Below, piece after piece: positions 42,901 to 51,297 of a stretch of DNA of 64,000 bases. The notes beneath the pieces were generated by a model. The model saw only the letters and a list, made by a program, of their open reading frames with translations, was not told the DNA's origin and made no database searches. Location: positions 62,001 to 126,000 of the forward strand of contig CADEFT010000002.1 in the NCBI GenBank assembly GCA_902826685.1, written 5' to 3'. This stretch comes from an uncultured Acidobacteriota bacterium (GTDB lineage Bacteria > Acidobacteriota > Terriglobia > Bryobacterales > Bryobacteraceae). Position 1 is the first letter of the stretch. Every line of letters starts with the position of its first letter. A program made the position numbers and the translations under genes.

Positions 42901-43370
42901 GGCGCGAGCGCGGTTAGCTGCAAATAGTTGCGCCCGTTGAGCGGCAGCTCGACAATGCGCTTGTTCTCGACGACCGTACCCACGGTGGCGTTCTCGGTGG
43001 CCAGGGCGGCCGCCGCCGCGCTTACTTCGATCGACTCACTCACCGAGCCGACTTCCAATCGCACGTCGAGCCGTGCCTGCTGTTGCACCTGCAATTCGAG
43101 CGTATCGGAGTTGGCGGTCTTGAAGCCTTGCTTTTCGGCTTTCACCCGGTAAGGCCCGGGCACCAGAGCCGGGAAACTGTAGGCACCGGCTTCATTGGTT
43201 GTGGTTTGGCGGGTGGCGTTGGTCGCCTGGTTGGTAAGTGTAATGTTCACGCCCGAAACAACGGCACCGGTAGCGTCGCGCACCTCCCCGGTGATGTCGC
43301 CCAGCGTCTGCGCTGAAAGCGAGCACAGCGCGGCAATAATTGCGAAAAGCGTGACGAGGCGAATTCGCAT
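39936..43370 (-). CDS. TonB-dependent receptor (Oar-like, CarboxypepD_reg N-terminus)
   Basis: 1144 residues. Signal peptide about 1-20 (AIIAALCSLSAQ). A carboxypeptidase-regulatory-like domain (about 22-110, GDITGEVRDATGAVVSGV) precedes a plug (about 120-240, with VVENKRIVELPLNGRNYLQL) and a long barrel ending VGLRYSF, with a terminal aromatic as expected of outer-membrane insertion. Such Oar-type receptors import large ligands such as glycans or siderophores using TonB energy. The ligand is not readable. GGAGG lies 5-6 nt before the ATG. It leads the operon with the VWA and repeat proteins and is divergent from the copper/cytochrome gene. Confidence 0.93.
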   Translation of the reverse strand: MRIRLVTLFAIIAALCSLSAQTLGDITGEVRDATGAVVSGVNITLTNQATNATRQTTTNEAGAYSFPALVPGPYRVKAEKQGFKTANSDTLELQVQQQARLDVRLEVGSVSESIEVSAAAAALATENATVGTVVENKRIVELPLNGRNYLQLTALAPNVSYGFPTAGQADSRQGGDRAGQNISVAGMRNSFNRFTLDGVENTDPNFNSYVIFPSAEALQEFKVQTGIYPAEFGRGATQINVSTKGGGNQFHGALYEFLRNDKLDAKQYDFTGRPAPKDPFKWNQFGFTLSGPVWIPKIFNGRNRLFFMTNYEWFRQRRANQSLFTLPPAEQRSGNFGAVAGGIFDPQSRTLENGVVTALPFGNNTIPTARIAAQSTRLLEFYPAPNGAGLSNNHQIALGRPINKDQFIQRFDFNESSKSQWFGRYSRSDENQLTQALALNGSSIITNANQWMVTNTRVLSNSVVNETRFGRTKFYNTNGPELAFTRDVVGTLNIPGLSSGPAVQWGIPALGIQNYSGFGNSSEGPYENNNSAVQIINNLSWIRGKHSLKFGGEYRRDAYDQVGNQFARGEFQFTNQATRNPAVTTTTGSSFADFLLGNMNQSEAAVSIASAQFRATGWAFYVDDSWKLSPKITLQLGLRYENTPPWEDQTGRLFNGIVPFDHRPGRTRPVAVADRSLYPYFLRQGAPRTDCYEGVSIRWTNIDVRCDGRLGNRLVGRDNNDFAPRIGVSYQLSQKTVIRLGTGMFYSQDTGNPRFDMARNLAGRLRFNPSGTIPSLNWNNALASISGGLANVPTPYTFANPYDRRTPYTMQFLLNVQREITGNLTWEVGYIGSVSHRLEGLRAPNESLNACRSVPQVGDPSRERCLNDPLTGLSVVDRAPFPNFGRIQLVDNTNNANYHSMGTKLTRRFSSGLTFLTSYTWSKSLDTSSGIRVQGNDTLFPQNSYCRSCEYGRSAFDIRQRFVVSGLYELPFGKGRHFNVESRAVDAIVGGWLVGSIFTTQTGFGQTVFQGGDPSFSGGQNDRPTATGQQVNLDGRGPNRWFNINAFTPTLDGLFGNVGRNTLDRPGLLQWDFTASKSFRVMEGHQVQIRLEAFNFPNHPNWGGPDVGVLSGGLNAATGVGVNFGRITSTQGMRNMQVGLRYSF

Positions 43371-43462
43371 GGGACCTCCAGATTTTGAAAAGTTAATGCA
43401 CCCTGACTCTACGGACGATTTGCGTCAAATGTACCATATGGCGTGCGTGGGGTCGATAGGTC

Positions 43463-43495
43463 TTGCGATTTTTGCCCGTTACCATCCGATCGCAA
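43463..43495. promoter_or_regulatory. inverted repeat TTGCGAT-N19-ATCGCAA
   Basis: TTGCGAT (43463-43469) and ATCGCAA (43489-43495) lie just before the gene at 43503, in the divergent region shared with the TonB receptor. This could be an operator for one or both genes. Seven-base arms are short, so chance is possible. Confidence 0.35.
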
Positions 43496-43502
43496 AAGTA
43501 AT

Positions 43503-44786
43503 ATGATGACCCCGATGGTGCGCATCGCCACGTTGGGCATTCTTGCCGCCGCCAGCCTCACCGCCGCTCCGGTCTTCTATCGCGACGTTCTCCCCATCCT
43601 GCAGCGGAACTGCCAGAGCTGTCATCGCGCCGGTGAGATCGGCCCCATGCCGCTGATGACCTATAAGGATGCGCGGCCCTGGGCGAAGGCCATCCGCGAG
43701 TCGGTGGTCACGCGCCGCATGCCGCCCTGGCACGCCGACGCTGCTTCGGGCCACTTCCGCAACGATCCCTCCCTGACCGCCAAGCAGATTGCCACGATTC
43801 GAGCCTGGGTGGATGCAGGCGCGCCCGAAGGCGATGCGCGGCAGTCGCCGCCCAAGGCCGATTTCGCCGACGGCTGGCGCATCGGCAAGCCGGACGTCGT
43901 CTTCGAGATGCCGAAGGCTTATCAGGTGCCCGCCAGCGGCGTCATCGAATACACCGATATCATCATTCCCACCGGCTTCACGGAAGACAAATGGGTGGAG
44001 AAGGTCGAGATCCGGCCGGGCAATCGCGCCGTGGTGCATCACATTTCGATGTATGTGCGCGAGCCTGGCGTCGAGTGGCTGCGCCGGTATCCGCTGGGAG
44101 AATACTTTCTTCAGGATGGCCGCGGCCTCACCGGGCGTGAGACCCGCCCTTGGGAGACGCGGTTCAGCGGGTACGCTCCGGGTGCGCCTCCAGAAACGCT
44201 GCCGCCAGGATACGCACGTTTGTTCAAGGCCGGCTCGGACCTCGTCCTTGAGATCCACTACACCACCAACGGCAAGCCGGCGGACGATCGATCGAGGGTT
44301 GGCCTCGTCTTCGCCAAACAGCCGCCAACCAAGCGTGTGCTGACCTTGAACGCGCGGAACCTCGATCTGGCCATTCCGCCGGGGGCGTCCAATCATGCCG
44401 TGGACGGCGCTACCACCCTTCATGCCGATGCGGAACTGACACTGCTCTATCCGCACATGCACGTGCGCGGCAAGGCGATGGAGATGCGCGCGGTCTATCC
44501 CACCGGCGAACGTGAGGTACTGCTGCGGGTGCCGCGCTACGACTTTAACTGGCAGATCCGCTATGAACCGCTGAAGCCGAAGCCGCTGCCCAAGGGCACG
44601 CGCATCGAAGCCACGGGCTATTTCGACAACTCCGCCAACAATCGCTTCAATCCCGATCCCAAGGCCGAGGTTCGCTGGGGCGATCAGAGTTGGGAAGAGA
44701 TGATGGTGGGCTTTTTCGAGGTGGCCGTCGACGTCAGGGCCGACGTGAAGCAGTTGCTGAACGAAGGTCCGAAGTTCGTGAACTGA
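43503..44786 (+). CDS. cytochrome c / copper type II monooxygenase-like protein
   Basis: 427 residues from ATG 43503 (also ATG 43506 or 43515). A signal peptide (VRIATLGILAAASLTA) precedes a haem-like site NCQSCH in LPILQRNCQSCHRAGEIGPMPL, typical of one-haem c domains in Planctomycetes and Acidobacteriota. The rest resembles copper type II ascorbate-dependent monooxygenase: VVHHISMYVREPG (first copper His pair), EIHYTTNG, and LLYPHMHVRGKAMEM (second copper site). These imply haem-to-copper electron flow. Substrate unknown. It is secreted and divergent from a TonB receptor, with a possible operator between them. Confidence 0.85.
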   Translation: MMTPMVRIATLGILAAASLTAAPVFYRDVLPILQRNCQSCHRAGEIGPMPLMTYKDARPWAKAIRESVVTRRMPPWHADAASGHFRNDPSLTAKQIATIRAWVDAGAPEGDARQSPPKADFADGWRIGKPDVVFEMPKAYQVPASGVIEYTDIIIPTGFTEDKWVEKVEIRPGNRAVVHHISMYVREPGVEWLRRYPLGEYFLQDGRGLTGRETRPWETRFSGYAPGAPPETLPPGYARLFKAGSDLVLEIHYTTNGKPADDRSRVGLVFAKQPPTKRVLTLNARNLDLAIPPGASNHAVDGATTLHADAELTLLYPHMHVRGKAMEMRAVYPTGEREVLLRVPRYDFNWQIRYEPLKPKPLPKGTRIEATGYFDNSANNRFNPDPKAEVRWGDQSWEEMMVGFFEVAVDVRADVKQLLNEGPKFVN

Positions 44787-44787
44787 A

Positions 44788-45222
44788 TCAGCGCGAACCG
44801 GAGGAGCCGAATCCGCCCGTGCCGCGCTGCGATTCGCCAAGCTCGCTTTCTTCCCATTCCACCGCCTCGTAGCGGGCCACAATCAACTGCGCGATGCGCT
44901 CGCCGGCGCGGATCTGGTGGGGCGCGGCGCTGAGATTGAGCAGGATCACTCCGATCTCTCCGCGATAGCCCGGGTCGATGGTTCCCGGCGCGTTCGGCAT
45001 GGCGATGGCATGCTTCAGCGCGAGCCCGCTGCGAGGGCGCACTTGCGCCTCAAAGCCCGGCGGCAGCTCAATCGCAAGCCCGGTGGCGACCAGTTTCGGA
45101 ACGCCCGGCTCGAGCAACGCATCCACCGCCGCGCGCAGATCCATGCCGGCGTCCTCGGCCGGTCCATGAGCGTAGGCGGGCAACTGGATCCCGGCGCGCA
45201 GGCGTTTGATGCGGACCTTCAT
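44788..45222 (-). CDS. dut: dUTP diphosphatase
   Basis: 144 residues from ATG 45222; an upstream in-frame extension is antisense to the neighbour. All five trimeric dUTPase motifs are present: [40 protein letters not shown] and [10 protein letters not shown]. It hydrolyses dUTP to dUMP plus pyrophosphate, keeping uracil out of DNA and supplying thymidylate synthesis. Its start is only 18 bp from that of the divergent ThyX-like gene, so both share a small promoter region. Its stop lies 1 bp from that of the convergent cytochrome/copper gene. Confidence 0.97.
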   Translation of the reverse strand: MKVRIKRLRAGIQLPAYAHGPAEDAGMDLRAAVDALLEPGVPKLVATGLAIELPPGFEAQVRPRSGLALKHAIAMPNAPGTIDPGYRGEIGVILLNLSAAPHQIRAGERIAQLIVARYEAVEWEESELGESQRGTGGFGSSGSR

Positions 45223-45240
45223 CGCTGCTATCTTAGCGTG

Positions 45241-46674
45241 GTGCCGCCAAAACAAAAGCGGGTAGTAATGTTGTCGCCGATGCCGCCCGAAAAATCGGCG
45301 TATGCGCTGGCCCGGTACAGCCGGTCCGCCGACTCCATCTTCCAGTCGATGGAATGGGTCCGCACCCACGATTCGCAGAAATTCCTCGATAGCTTCTATT
45401 TCCAGTACGGCCACCAGTCGATCGCCGATCTCGGTCATCTGGCGGTGTGCTTTGAAGGAGTCTCGGAACTGGCGGCGACCGAGATCGAGGACGAGCAGCT
45501 ATGGGACGGACAGGCGAAATCCTCCCGCTATCAGGATTTTTCAAAAGCCGGGTTCATTACGCCGCCCGAGTTCGACACGGCGCAGGCGGCGGCTTATCAG
45601 GCGGCTGGCGAAGCCCTCATCGCCGGCTATTTGAAGGTGCACACGGCTGTGAACGAATGGCTCACCAGCCAACTGCCGCGGCCGCAGGATATGAAGCCGG
45701 ACGCCTACCAGCGCAACCTCGCCGCCCGCGCCTTCGACGTGGCCCGCTACCTGCTGTTTTTCGGCGTACCCACCAACGTCGGGCAGGTGGTGAGCATCCG
45801 CACCCTGGAAAAGCAGATCCGCCGCCTGAAGGCATCGGAGTATGGGGAACTGCGCGGCCTGGCCGAAGAGACCGGACTCGCCTGCGCCGAGCATCCGCCC
45901 TGCGTGTTCGACCCGGCGCAGGCCACCGAGCCCATTGCCCCGACGCTTGCCAAGTACGTCGATGCCGACGAACATCGCCCCACCGCCACACGCGACCTGG
46001 CGCAGTGGGCGGCTCAGAATCTGGCCCCCGCGCCGGCGATCGATGTACCGCGCGTCGACCTGATGCGCCCGCTCGACCAGCTCACCGAGATCGCCGCCAC
46101 GTTGCTTTATCCGGTCACCGCCACGCCTTACCGGCAACTGCAGGCTCTGGTGGCCGAATGGTCCCCGGCGCGCAAGATGGAAGTGATTGGAGTCGCTCTG
46201 CAATCCCGTACGCGGCGGGATGAGTTACTGCGCGAGTTCCGGTCCGCTCCTTTTATATACGACATGGTGATGGACATCGGCGCTTACCGCGATATGCACC
46301 GGCACCGGCGCTGCCAGCAGTTCCGGCAGGCTTACTCGGGCCGGCTGGGGTATGACACACCGGAGGCGATCGGCCCTTCGGGCGCCAGAGGCGTTTATGA
46401 CGAAGCGATGCGGCAGGCCTTCGCCACGCTCGAGTCGCTGCCTGAGCCAGGTTCCCACTATCTGCTGCCTTTCGGAGCCCTTTCGCGCTTTCTGTTCAAG
46501 ATGGACTTCGCGGAGGCCGAATATATGTCGCGGCTGCGCAGCGGCGTCAAGGGACACTTCAGTTACCGCCGCGTGGCGTGGGAAATGAAGCTGCGGATGG
46601 AGGAACTGGAGCCGGAGTTGGGACGGCTCATTCAGGCGACGCCGCCGGAGGTAGAGGATCCTTTGAAGCGATAA
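45241..46674 (+). CDS. double-length ThyX-like thymidylate synthase
   Basis: 477 residues from GTG 45241 (ATG 45268 is also in frame). Canonical ThyX is about 220-260 residues, so this is nearly twice that. The first half has [30 protein letters not shown] and [10 protein letters not shown], matching ThyX but without the RHR signature. The second half has [20 protein letters not shown] then [10 protein letters not shown], which restores an RHR-like core. This suggests a fused tandem dimer with one complete active-site set. ThyX makes dTMP from dUMP with FAD and methylene-tetrahydrofolate. The neighbour dut supports this. Activity itself is inferred. Confidence 0.75.
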   Translation: MPPKQKRVVMLSPMPPEKSAYALARYSRSADSIFQSMEWVRTHDSQKFLDSFYFQYGHQSIADLGHLAVCFEGVSELAATEIEDEQLWDGQAKSSRYQDFSKAGFITPPEFDTAQAAAYQAAGEALIAGYLKVHTAVNEWLTSQLPRPQDMKPDAYQRNLAARAFDVARYLLFFGVPTNVGQVVSIRTLEKQIRRLKASEYGELRGLAEETGLACAEHPPCVFDPAQATEPIAPTLAKYVDADEHRPTATRDLAQWAAQNLAPAPAIDVPRVDLMRPLDQLTEIAATLLYPVTATPYRQLQALVAEWSPARKMEVIGVALQSRTRRDELLREFRSAPFIYDMVMDIGAYRDMHRHRRCQQFRQAYSGRLGYDTPEAIGPSGARGVYDEAMRQAFATLESLPEPGSHYLLPFGALSRFLFKMDFAEAEYMSRLRSGVKGHFSYRRVAWEMKLRMEELEPELGRLIQATPPEVEDPLKR

Positions 46675-46683
46675 TGGATCTCT

Positions 46684-48285
46684 ATGTCAGGTCCCGTTCT
46701 CCTGATCGCCAACGGCGATCTACGCCTTTCCGCCAACCGCGTCTGCTGGCCCGCGCAGGAGCAGGCCGAACAAGCCGTCATGGCCGCTATCCGCCAGTCC
46801 GGACGCGACGTCCGCCGCGGCCATCCCATCGACCCCGTCAAACAGCATGGCTTCATCGACAGCCAGCGCTACGGCATGGAAGTCTTCCGCCACATTCCCA
46901 CCGATGCGCCGCTGGTGGTAGTGGAGGCGGTCTGGCAGTACAGCCACCAGGTTCTGTGCGGTCTCTATTCGCATAAAGGTCCTATACTCACGGTCGCCAA
47001 CTGGAGCGGCCAATGGCCCGGGCTGGTCGGCCTGCTCAATCTCAACGGCTCGCTCACGAAAGCGCAGGTGCCCTATAGCTCGCTTTGGTCGGCCGATTTC
47101 ACGGATCGCTTCTTTCTAGACGGGCTCCGCAAATGGCTCGACGGAGAAACGCTGACCCACGACACCAGCCACGCGCGCCCGCTTGGCGATTTCCGGCTTC
47201 CGGCCGAGGCGCGCCAGTTGGGTGAGCGCCTGGCGACCGACCTGCAGCGCAACAAAGCGATCCTTGGCATTTTCGATGAGGGCTGCATGGGCATGTATAA
47301 CGCCATCATTCCCGACGAACTGCTGCATCCCACTGGTGTCTTCAAGGAACGGCTGAGCCAGTCGGCTCTCTATGCCGGCATGCGGCTGGTGACCGAGGCC
47401 GAAGCGCGCGCGGTACGCGAATGGCTCGAACGGCGCGGCATGCGCTTTGTTACCGGTACCGCCGAAGCCACGCACCTCACCGACCGCCAGATTCACGAGC
47501 AGTGCCAGATGTACATCGCCGCCCTGCGCATCGCCGACGATTACGGCTGCGACGCTATCGGGATTCAATATCAACAGGGACTCAAGGACATCTGCGCCGC
47601 TTCGGACCTGGTGGAGGGGCTGCTCAACAATCCCGACCGGCCGCCGGTGCAGGCCGCCGGCGGGCGGGTGCTCTACGAAGGCGAGGCTCTTACTCATTTC
47701 AACGAAGTGGATGAGTGCGCCGGTCTCGACGGCCTGGTGACCAATCGTCTATGGCGGTCGCTTGGCATGGATCCGTCCAACACCCTGCATGATGTGCGTT
47801 ACGGAGAAGAGTATGGCGGCCAGTTCGTATGGGTGTTCGAAATCTCGGGCGCCGCGCCGGCCTCGCATTTTATCGGAGGCTATGCGGGCACGGTCAGCGA
47901 GCGCCAGCCGCCCATGTATTTCCCGATGGGCGGTGGATCGATGAAGGGCGTGAGCCGTCCGGGCCCGATCGTCTGGAGCCGGATCTACGTGGCCGATGGG
48001 AAATTGAAGGCCGATATCGGCCGCGGCACGGTGGTGGAATTGCCCGCCGAAGAGACCGAACGCCGGTGGGCCATGACCACGCCGCAATGGCCCATCATGC
48101 ACGCCGTGACACCCGGCATCACGCGGGACCAGATGATGGCGCGTCACAAATCGAATCACATTCAGGTGGTCTACGCGCCCGATGAAGGCAAGGCCAACTA
48201 CGCCCTTGCCGCCAAAGCCGCCCTGCTCGCCGCGCTGGGCCTCGAGGTATCGGTGTGCGGCTCCAATCACGGGCTCGATGCCTGA
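46684..48285 (+). CDS. L-fucose/L-arabinose isomerase-like protein
   Basis: 533 residues. The overall plan fits the FucI/AraA superfamily: an N-terminal Rossmann-type part (PLVVVEAVWQYSHQVLCGLY), a central NKAILGIFDEGCMGMYNAIIPDEL with the acidic metal-binding Glu/Asp, and a C-terminal part with VLYEGEALTHFNEVDECAG and MHAVTPGI. In this superfamily Glu, Asp and His bind Mn2+ for aldose-ketose exchange. The exact sugar cannot be told. It starts 9 bp after the ThyX-like gene and is followed by an oxidoreductase on the same strand. Confidence 0.75.
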   Translation: MSGPVLLIANGDLRLSANRVCWPAQEQAEQAVMAAIRQSGRDVRRGHPIDPVKQHGFIDSQRYGMEVFRHIPTDAPLVVVEAVWQYSHQVLCGLYSHKGPILTVANWSGQWPGLVGLLNLNGSLTKAQVPYSSLWSADFTDRFFLDGLRKWLDGETLTHDTSHARPLGDFRLPAEARQLGERLATDLQRNKAILGIFDEGCMGMYNAIIPDELLHPTGVFKERLSQSALYAGMRLVTEAEARAVREWLERRGMRFVTGTAEATHLTDRQIHEQCQMYIAALRIADDYGCDAIGIQYQQGLKDICAASDLVEGLLNNPDRPPVQAAGGRVLYEGEALTHFNEVDECAGLDGLVTNRLWRSLGMDPSNTLHDVRYGEEYGGQFVWVFEISGAAPASHFIGGYAGTVSERQPPMYFPMGGGSMKGVSRPGPIVWSRIYVADGKLKADIGRGTVVELPAEETERRWAMTTPQWPIMHAVTPGITRDQMMARHKSNHIQVVYAPDEGKANYALAAKAALLAALGLEVSVCGSNHGLDA

Positions 48286-48328
48286 TAGGCTAGGAGTTCG
48301 GTCAAATGCAGGGCAAGGAGTGTAACCG

Positions 48329-49354
48329 TTGCGAGTTGGATTGATTGGCTGCGGCGCAATCGCGCAAAAGCACGTTCAGGCTTATAAAAACATCGGCTAT
48401 GACGTGACGGTTGTCAACGACAACCGCGAAGACCGCGGACGCGAGTTCGCCAAGATGTGCGGCGCCGAATATGTGCCGTCTTACCAGGAGGTGTGCCGCC
48501 ACCCCTCGGTCGATTTCGTCGACGTGTGCACGTTCCCCGATTTCCGGCTGCAGCCGCTTAAGGTGGCCGCCGACGCCGGCAAGCACGTGCAGGTGCAGAA
48601 GCCCATCGGCACCGATCTGCAAACGGCGCGCGGCATGGTTACCTATACGCGCCGCGCGGGCGTTCTGCTGAACGTGGTGAGCCAGCATCGCTTCGACGAT
48701 TCCATTCAATTCCTGGCCAAGGCGATTCCGGCGGGACGGCTGGGCACGATTCTGCAGGCCGACGCTTACATCAAGTGGTACCGGTCGCCCGAATATTACT
48801 CGCGGCCCATCAAGGGATCGTGGGCCACCGAAGGCGGAGGCGCTCTCATCAACCAGGGCATCCACCAGGTGGACATGCTGCTGCACCTGATCGGCCGCGT
48901 GAAGGAACTGGTGGGTTACTGGCAGCTCGGCGCGCTGCACTCGATCGAATCGGAAGACGTGGTGAACGCCATGCTGCGGTTCGCCAACGGCGCCACCGGC
49001 GTGATTCAGGCTTCCACCGCCTTCTGGCCCGGCTATCCCGAGCGCATTGAGATTCACGGCACCAAGGGCACTGCCGTCGTCACCGGCGACAAGCTCACCG
49101 CCTGGGATGTGGAGAACGATTCGGGCGACCCGCCGCCGCTGGCGAGCCAGACGCTCTCCGGCGCCTCCGATCCCATGGCGATTCCGCTCACGCCCTTCGA
49201 ACGCCAGTTTCAGGATTTCGGCGACGCCATTGTGAACAAGCGCAAGCCGCTGTCGTCGGGCGTGGAAGGCTATCGCGCCCTTGAAGTCGTTGTTTCGGTC
49301 TACAAGTCCTGCCGCGAGGGCCGCAAAGTCGTTCTCGAGGACGAGATTCTCTAG
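48329..49354 (+). CDS. Gfo/Idh/MocA family oxidoreductase
   Basis: 341 residues. TTG start at 48329 is fixed by AAGGAG at 48315-48320, 8 nt upstream. The N-terminus has the NAD(P)-binding GLIGCGAIAQKH. The family motif EKP is VQKPIG here (HVQVQKPIGTD), keeping the catalytic Lys. The C-terminal alpha/beta domain includes GSWATEGGGALINQGIHQVDMLLHL, with His at the usual active-site place. It likely oxidises or reduces a sugar or inositol-like substrate. Same strand as the isomerase-like gene; together they suggest sugar use. Confidence 0.92.
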   Translation: MRVGLIGCGAIAQKHVQAYKNIGYDVTVVNDNREDRGREFAKMCGAEYVPSYQEVCRHPSVDFVDVCTFPDFRLQPLKVAADAGKHVQVQKPIGTDLQTARGMVTYTRRAGVLLNVVSQHRFDDSIQFLAKAIPAGRLGTILQADAYIKWYRSPEYYSRPIKGSWATEGGGALINQGIHQVDMLLHLIGRVKELVGYWQLGALHSIESEDVVNAMLRFANGATGVIQASTAFWPGYPERIEIHGTKGTAVVTGDKLTAWDVENDSGDPPPLASQTLSGASDPMAIPLTPFERQFQDFGDAIVNKRKPLSSGVEGYRALEVVVSVYKSCREGRKVVLEDEIL

Positions 49355-49356
49355 CC

Positions 49357-50286
49357 GTGGCCGTCCCGGAACAAGGCTGGATCGTTAGAGTCCCCGCTTC
49401 GAGTGCCAACCTCGGTCCCGGGTTCGACGCCCTCGGTCTGGCGCTCGATATCCCGCTCGAATGCCGGTTCCGCCGCGCCGCCGCGCTCACCATCCGCTGT
49501 TCCGGGCGCGATGAGGGGCAGATTCCGGCCAGCGCGGATAACCTGATCTGGCAGACCGCTCTAAAGGTGGCCCGCGATTACGGCCGCCAAGACGGTGAGA
49601 ATGCGCTGCCCCCGATCGAGCTCGAAATTCACAATCAGATTCCGCTCGGCAAGGGATTGGGGTCGAGCGCGGCGGCGCTTACCGCGGGCGTGGTCATCGC
49701 CGACAAACTGCTGGGCATCGGAATGAAGCCGCTGCGGATTCTCGATGAAGCGGCCCGCATCGAAGGCCACCCCGATAATGTCGCCGCCTGCGTGTTGGGT
49801 TCGATTGTCGCCAGCGCCATCGATTCCAACGGTCAAACCCGCGCCGTGCGTCTGGAACTGCCCACAAGATACGGCATCGCTGTCGTGGTGCCGGATTTTC
49901 CCCTGCCCACCAGGGAAGCCCGATCCGTACTGCCCAACAGCTATCCCAAGGCCGATGTGGTGTTCAACGTCCAGCGCGCCGCGCTGCTGGTGGCCGCCTT
50001 ATGCACCGGCACGACTTCGGCGTTCCCGGCCGCGCTGGAAGACCGGCTGCACCAGCCCTATCGCGCTCAACTGGTGCCGGGCCTTGAAGAGATCCTCAAA
50101 CTGCGCGCGCCGGGACTGCTGGGCTGCACGCTCAGCGGCGCCGGACCCTCCATCCTGGTCTTCTACGAGCGCGGCTGCGAGCAGGTTTGCGACCTCACCC
50201 GGCAGATTTTCGCGCGCAAGGGAAAACAGTCGGAAGTGTTGTGGACGCGGATCGCCGAGCGGGGCTTCGACCTCTCGTCTTGGTGA
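49357..50286 (+). CDS. thrB: homoserine kinase
   Basis: 309 residues from GTG 49357, 2 bp after the previous stop. GHMP kinase motifs: VRVPASSANLGPGFDALGLAL (motif 1), IPLGKGLGSSAAAL (motif 2, ATP loop) and GCTLSGAGPSILVF (motif 3). The N-terminus and GFDALGLAL are specific to homoserine kinase. It makes O-phosphohomoserine for threonine. hom is at 25157, so the pathway is not in one operon; thrC is not in the window. Confidence 0.95.
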   Translation: MAVPEQGWIVRVPASSANLGPGFDALGLALDIPLECRFRRAAALTIRCSGRDEGQIPASADNLIWQTALKVARDYGRQDGENALPPIELEIHNQIPLGKGLGSSAAALTAGVVIADKLLGIGMKPLRILDEAARIEGHPDNVAACVLGSIVASAIDSNGQTRAVRLELPTRYGIAVVVPDFPLPTREARSVLPNSYPKADVVFNVQRAALLVAALCTGTTSAFPAALEDRLHQPYRAQLVPGLEEILKLRAPGLLGCTLSGAGPSILVFYERGCEQVCDLTRQIFARKGKQSEVLWTRIAERGFDLSSW

Positions 50287-50340
50287 CCGCCGTCATCCTC
50301 AAGTTTTAGCTCCACTACCCGCTCAGTGGGCATTGTCTTA

Positions 50341-50353
50341 GTACTACTAGTAC
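50341..50353. promoter_or_regulatory. short dyad GTACT-ACT-AGTAC before the 66-residue gene
   Basis: A 5-bp inverted repeat (50341-50345 with 50349-50353) 15 bp upstream of ATG 50368. It may be an operator or part of a promoter (TACTGT follows as a weak -10). Weak by itself. Confidence 0.3.
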
Positions 50354-50367
50354 CATACTGTTAAGGC

Positions 50368-50568
50368 ATGTCACTCTCCAAACCATCTCCCCAGGTTGAG
50401 AATGCTGTATCGACGCGACTGGCCGCGCTTTACGAGCGGCGCACATTGATCGATCAACTCATTCTCTCTCTGCAAGCCTATCAACGGGCCGAAAATTCGC
50501 CCGGAGCGAACGCGGAGCGGAGCCGGCGGCGCCCGCTACCCTACGCCCCCGGCAACCGTGTAACCTGA
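50368..50568 (+). CDS. small acidobacterial-type helical protein
   Basis: 66 residues. A helical core, ENAVSTRLAALYERRTLIDQLILSLQAY, then a basic tail rich in Arg/Pro. Similar small helical proteins with an RRxLIDQLIxSL-like core are, from memory, common in Acidobacteriota; I cannot confirm this here. It precedes the ECF sigma gene by 110 bp. The frame is short and the tail looks unconstrained, so coding is only likely. Confidence 0.5.
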   Translation: MSLSKPSPQVENAVSTRLAALYERRTLIDQLILSLQAYQRAENSPGANAERSRRRPLPYAPGNRVT

Positions 50569-50678
50569 ATACGGAGTGTTACGCCTTTCCTGTTGTGGGA
50601 GCGCCAGCCGCCGTACTCGCCGGAATTCCGGTGCCGCGACAGGAACGTCCCAGTGTCATTCCGTCCAGGTGCGCCGGA

Positions 50679-51266
50679 ATGATGATTGATTTTCAACTCA
50701 TCGAGCGCGCCCGGGAAGGCGACGACGCGGCTTTCAATCAAATCGTTCAGGCCTACCGGCGGAAAATTCTAGGGACCATCGCTCGTCTGATCGGCCGTCC
50801 GGAAGACGTCGAGGACGTGGGCCAGGAAGTGTTTCTTCGTCTCTATTATTCGCTCGATCAGTTGCGCGCGCCGGAGGTGTTCGAGCCCTGGCTGTACCGG
50901 CTCACCGTCAACGCCGCCTACGATTACATGCGTAAGCAGAAGCGGCGCATGGAAAGCCGCATGGCGGATTTGAGCGAACAGCACGTGGAACTGGCCGACG
51001 CGGCCGAAAGCGGAAAGCGCAATCACGACGACCGGCAGAAGGCCGGCTTGCGCGAACTGGTGCAGAATCTGTTGAGCAACGTGTCCGAGGAAGACCGCAT
51101 TCTGCTGACGCTAAAAGAAGTGGAAGGCCTGTCGCTCAAAGAGCTGGAACAGGTGTATTCGGTGAAAGAGAACGCCCTGAAGGTCAGGCTGTTCCGGGCG
51201 CGGCAGAGGGTTTTGAAGGCGTTCGCCCGTGAAGAAACCGTAATCAAAGGTGCGGCGAAACAGTAG
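50679..51266 (+). CDS. ECF RNA polymerase sigma factor
   Basis: 195 residues from ATG 50679 (a second ATG follows at once); the upstream in-frame extension to 50595 is dropped. Region 2 has AFNQIVQAYRRKILGTIARLI, DVEDVGQEVFLRLYY and WLYRLTVNAAYDYMRK. Region 4 has SEEDRILLTLKEVEGLSLKELEQVYSVKENALKVRL, the -35 recognition helix-turn-helix. It leads three genes (sigma, short membrane protein, Spy-like protein) spaced 31 bp then overlapping by 4 nt. This is the third ECF locus in the window. Confidence 0.93.
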   Translation: MMIDFQLIERAREGDDAAFNQIVQAYRRKILGTIARLIGRPEDVEDVGQEVFLRLYYSLDQLRAPEVFEPWLYRLTVNAAYDYMRKQKRRMESRMADLSEQHVELADAAESGKRNHDDRQKAGLRELVQNLLSNVSEEDRILLTLKEVEGLSLKELEQVYSVKENALKVRLFRARQRVLKAFAREETVIKGAAKQ

Positions 51267-51297
51267 TAGAATATGGTGGAGTTGGGGGAAGTTAGAA

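Noticed and set aside
50642..50666. GGAAC-N16-GTCC resembling the ECF promoter at 14730
   Set aside because: The spacing and second box differ, and the predicted start would be only a few bases from the ATG at 50679.
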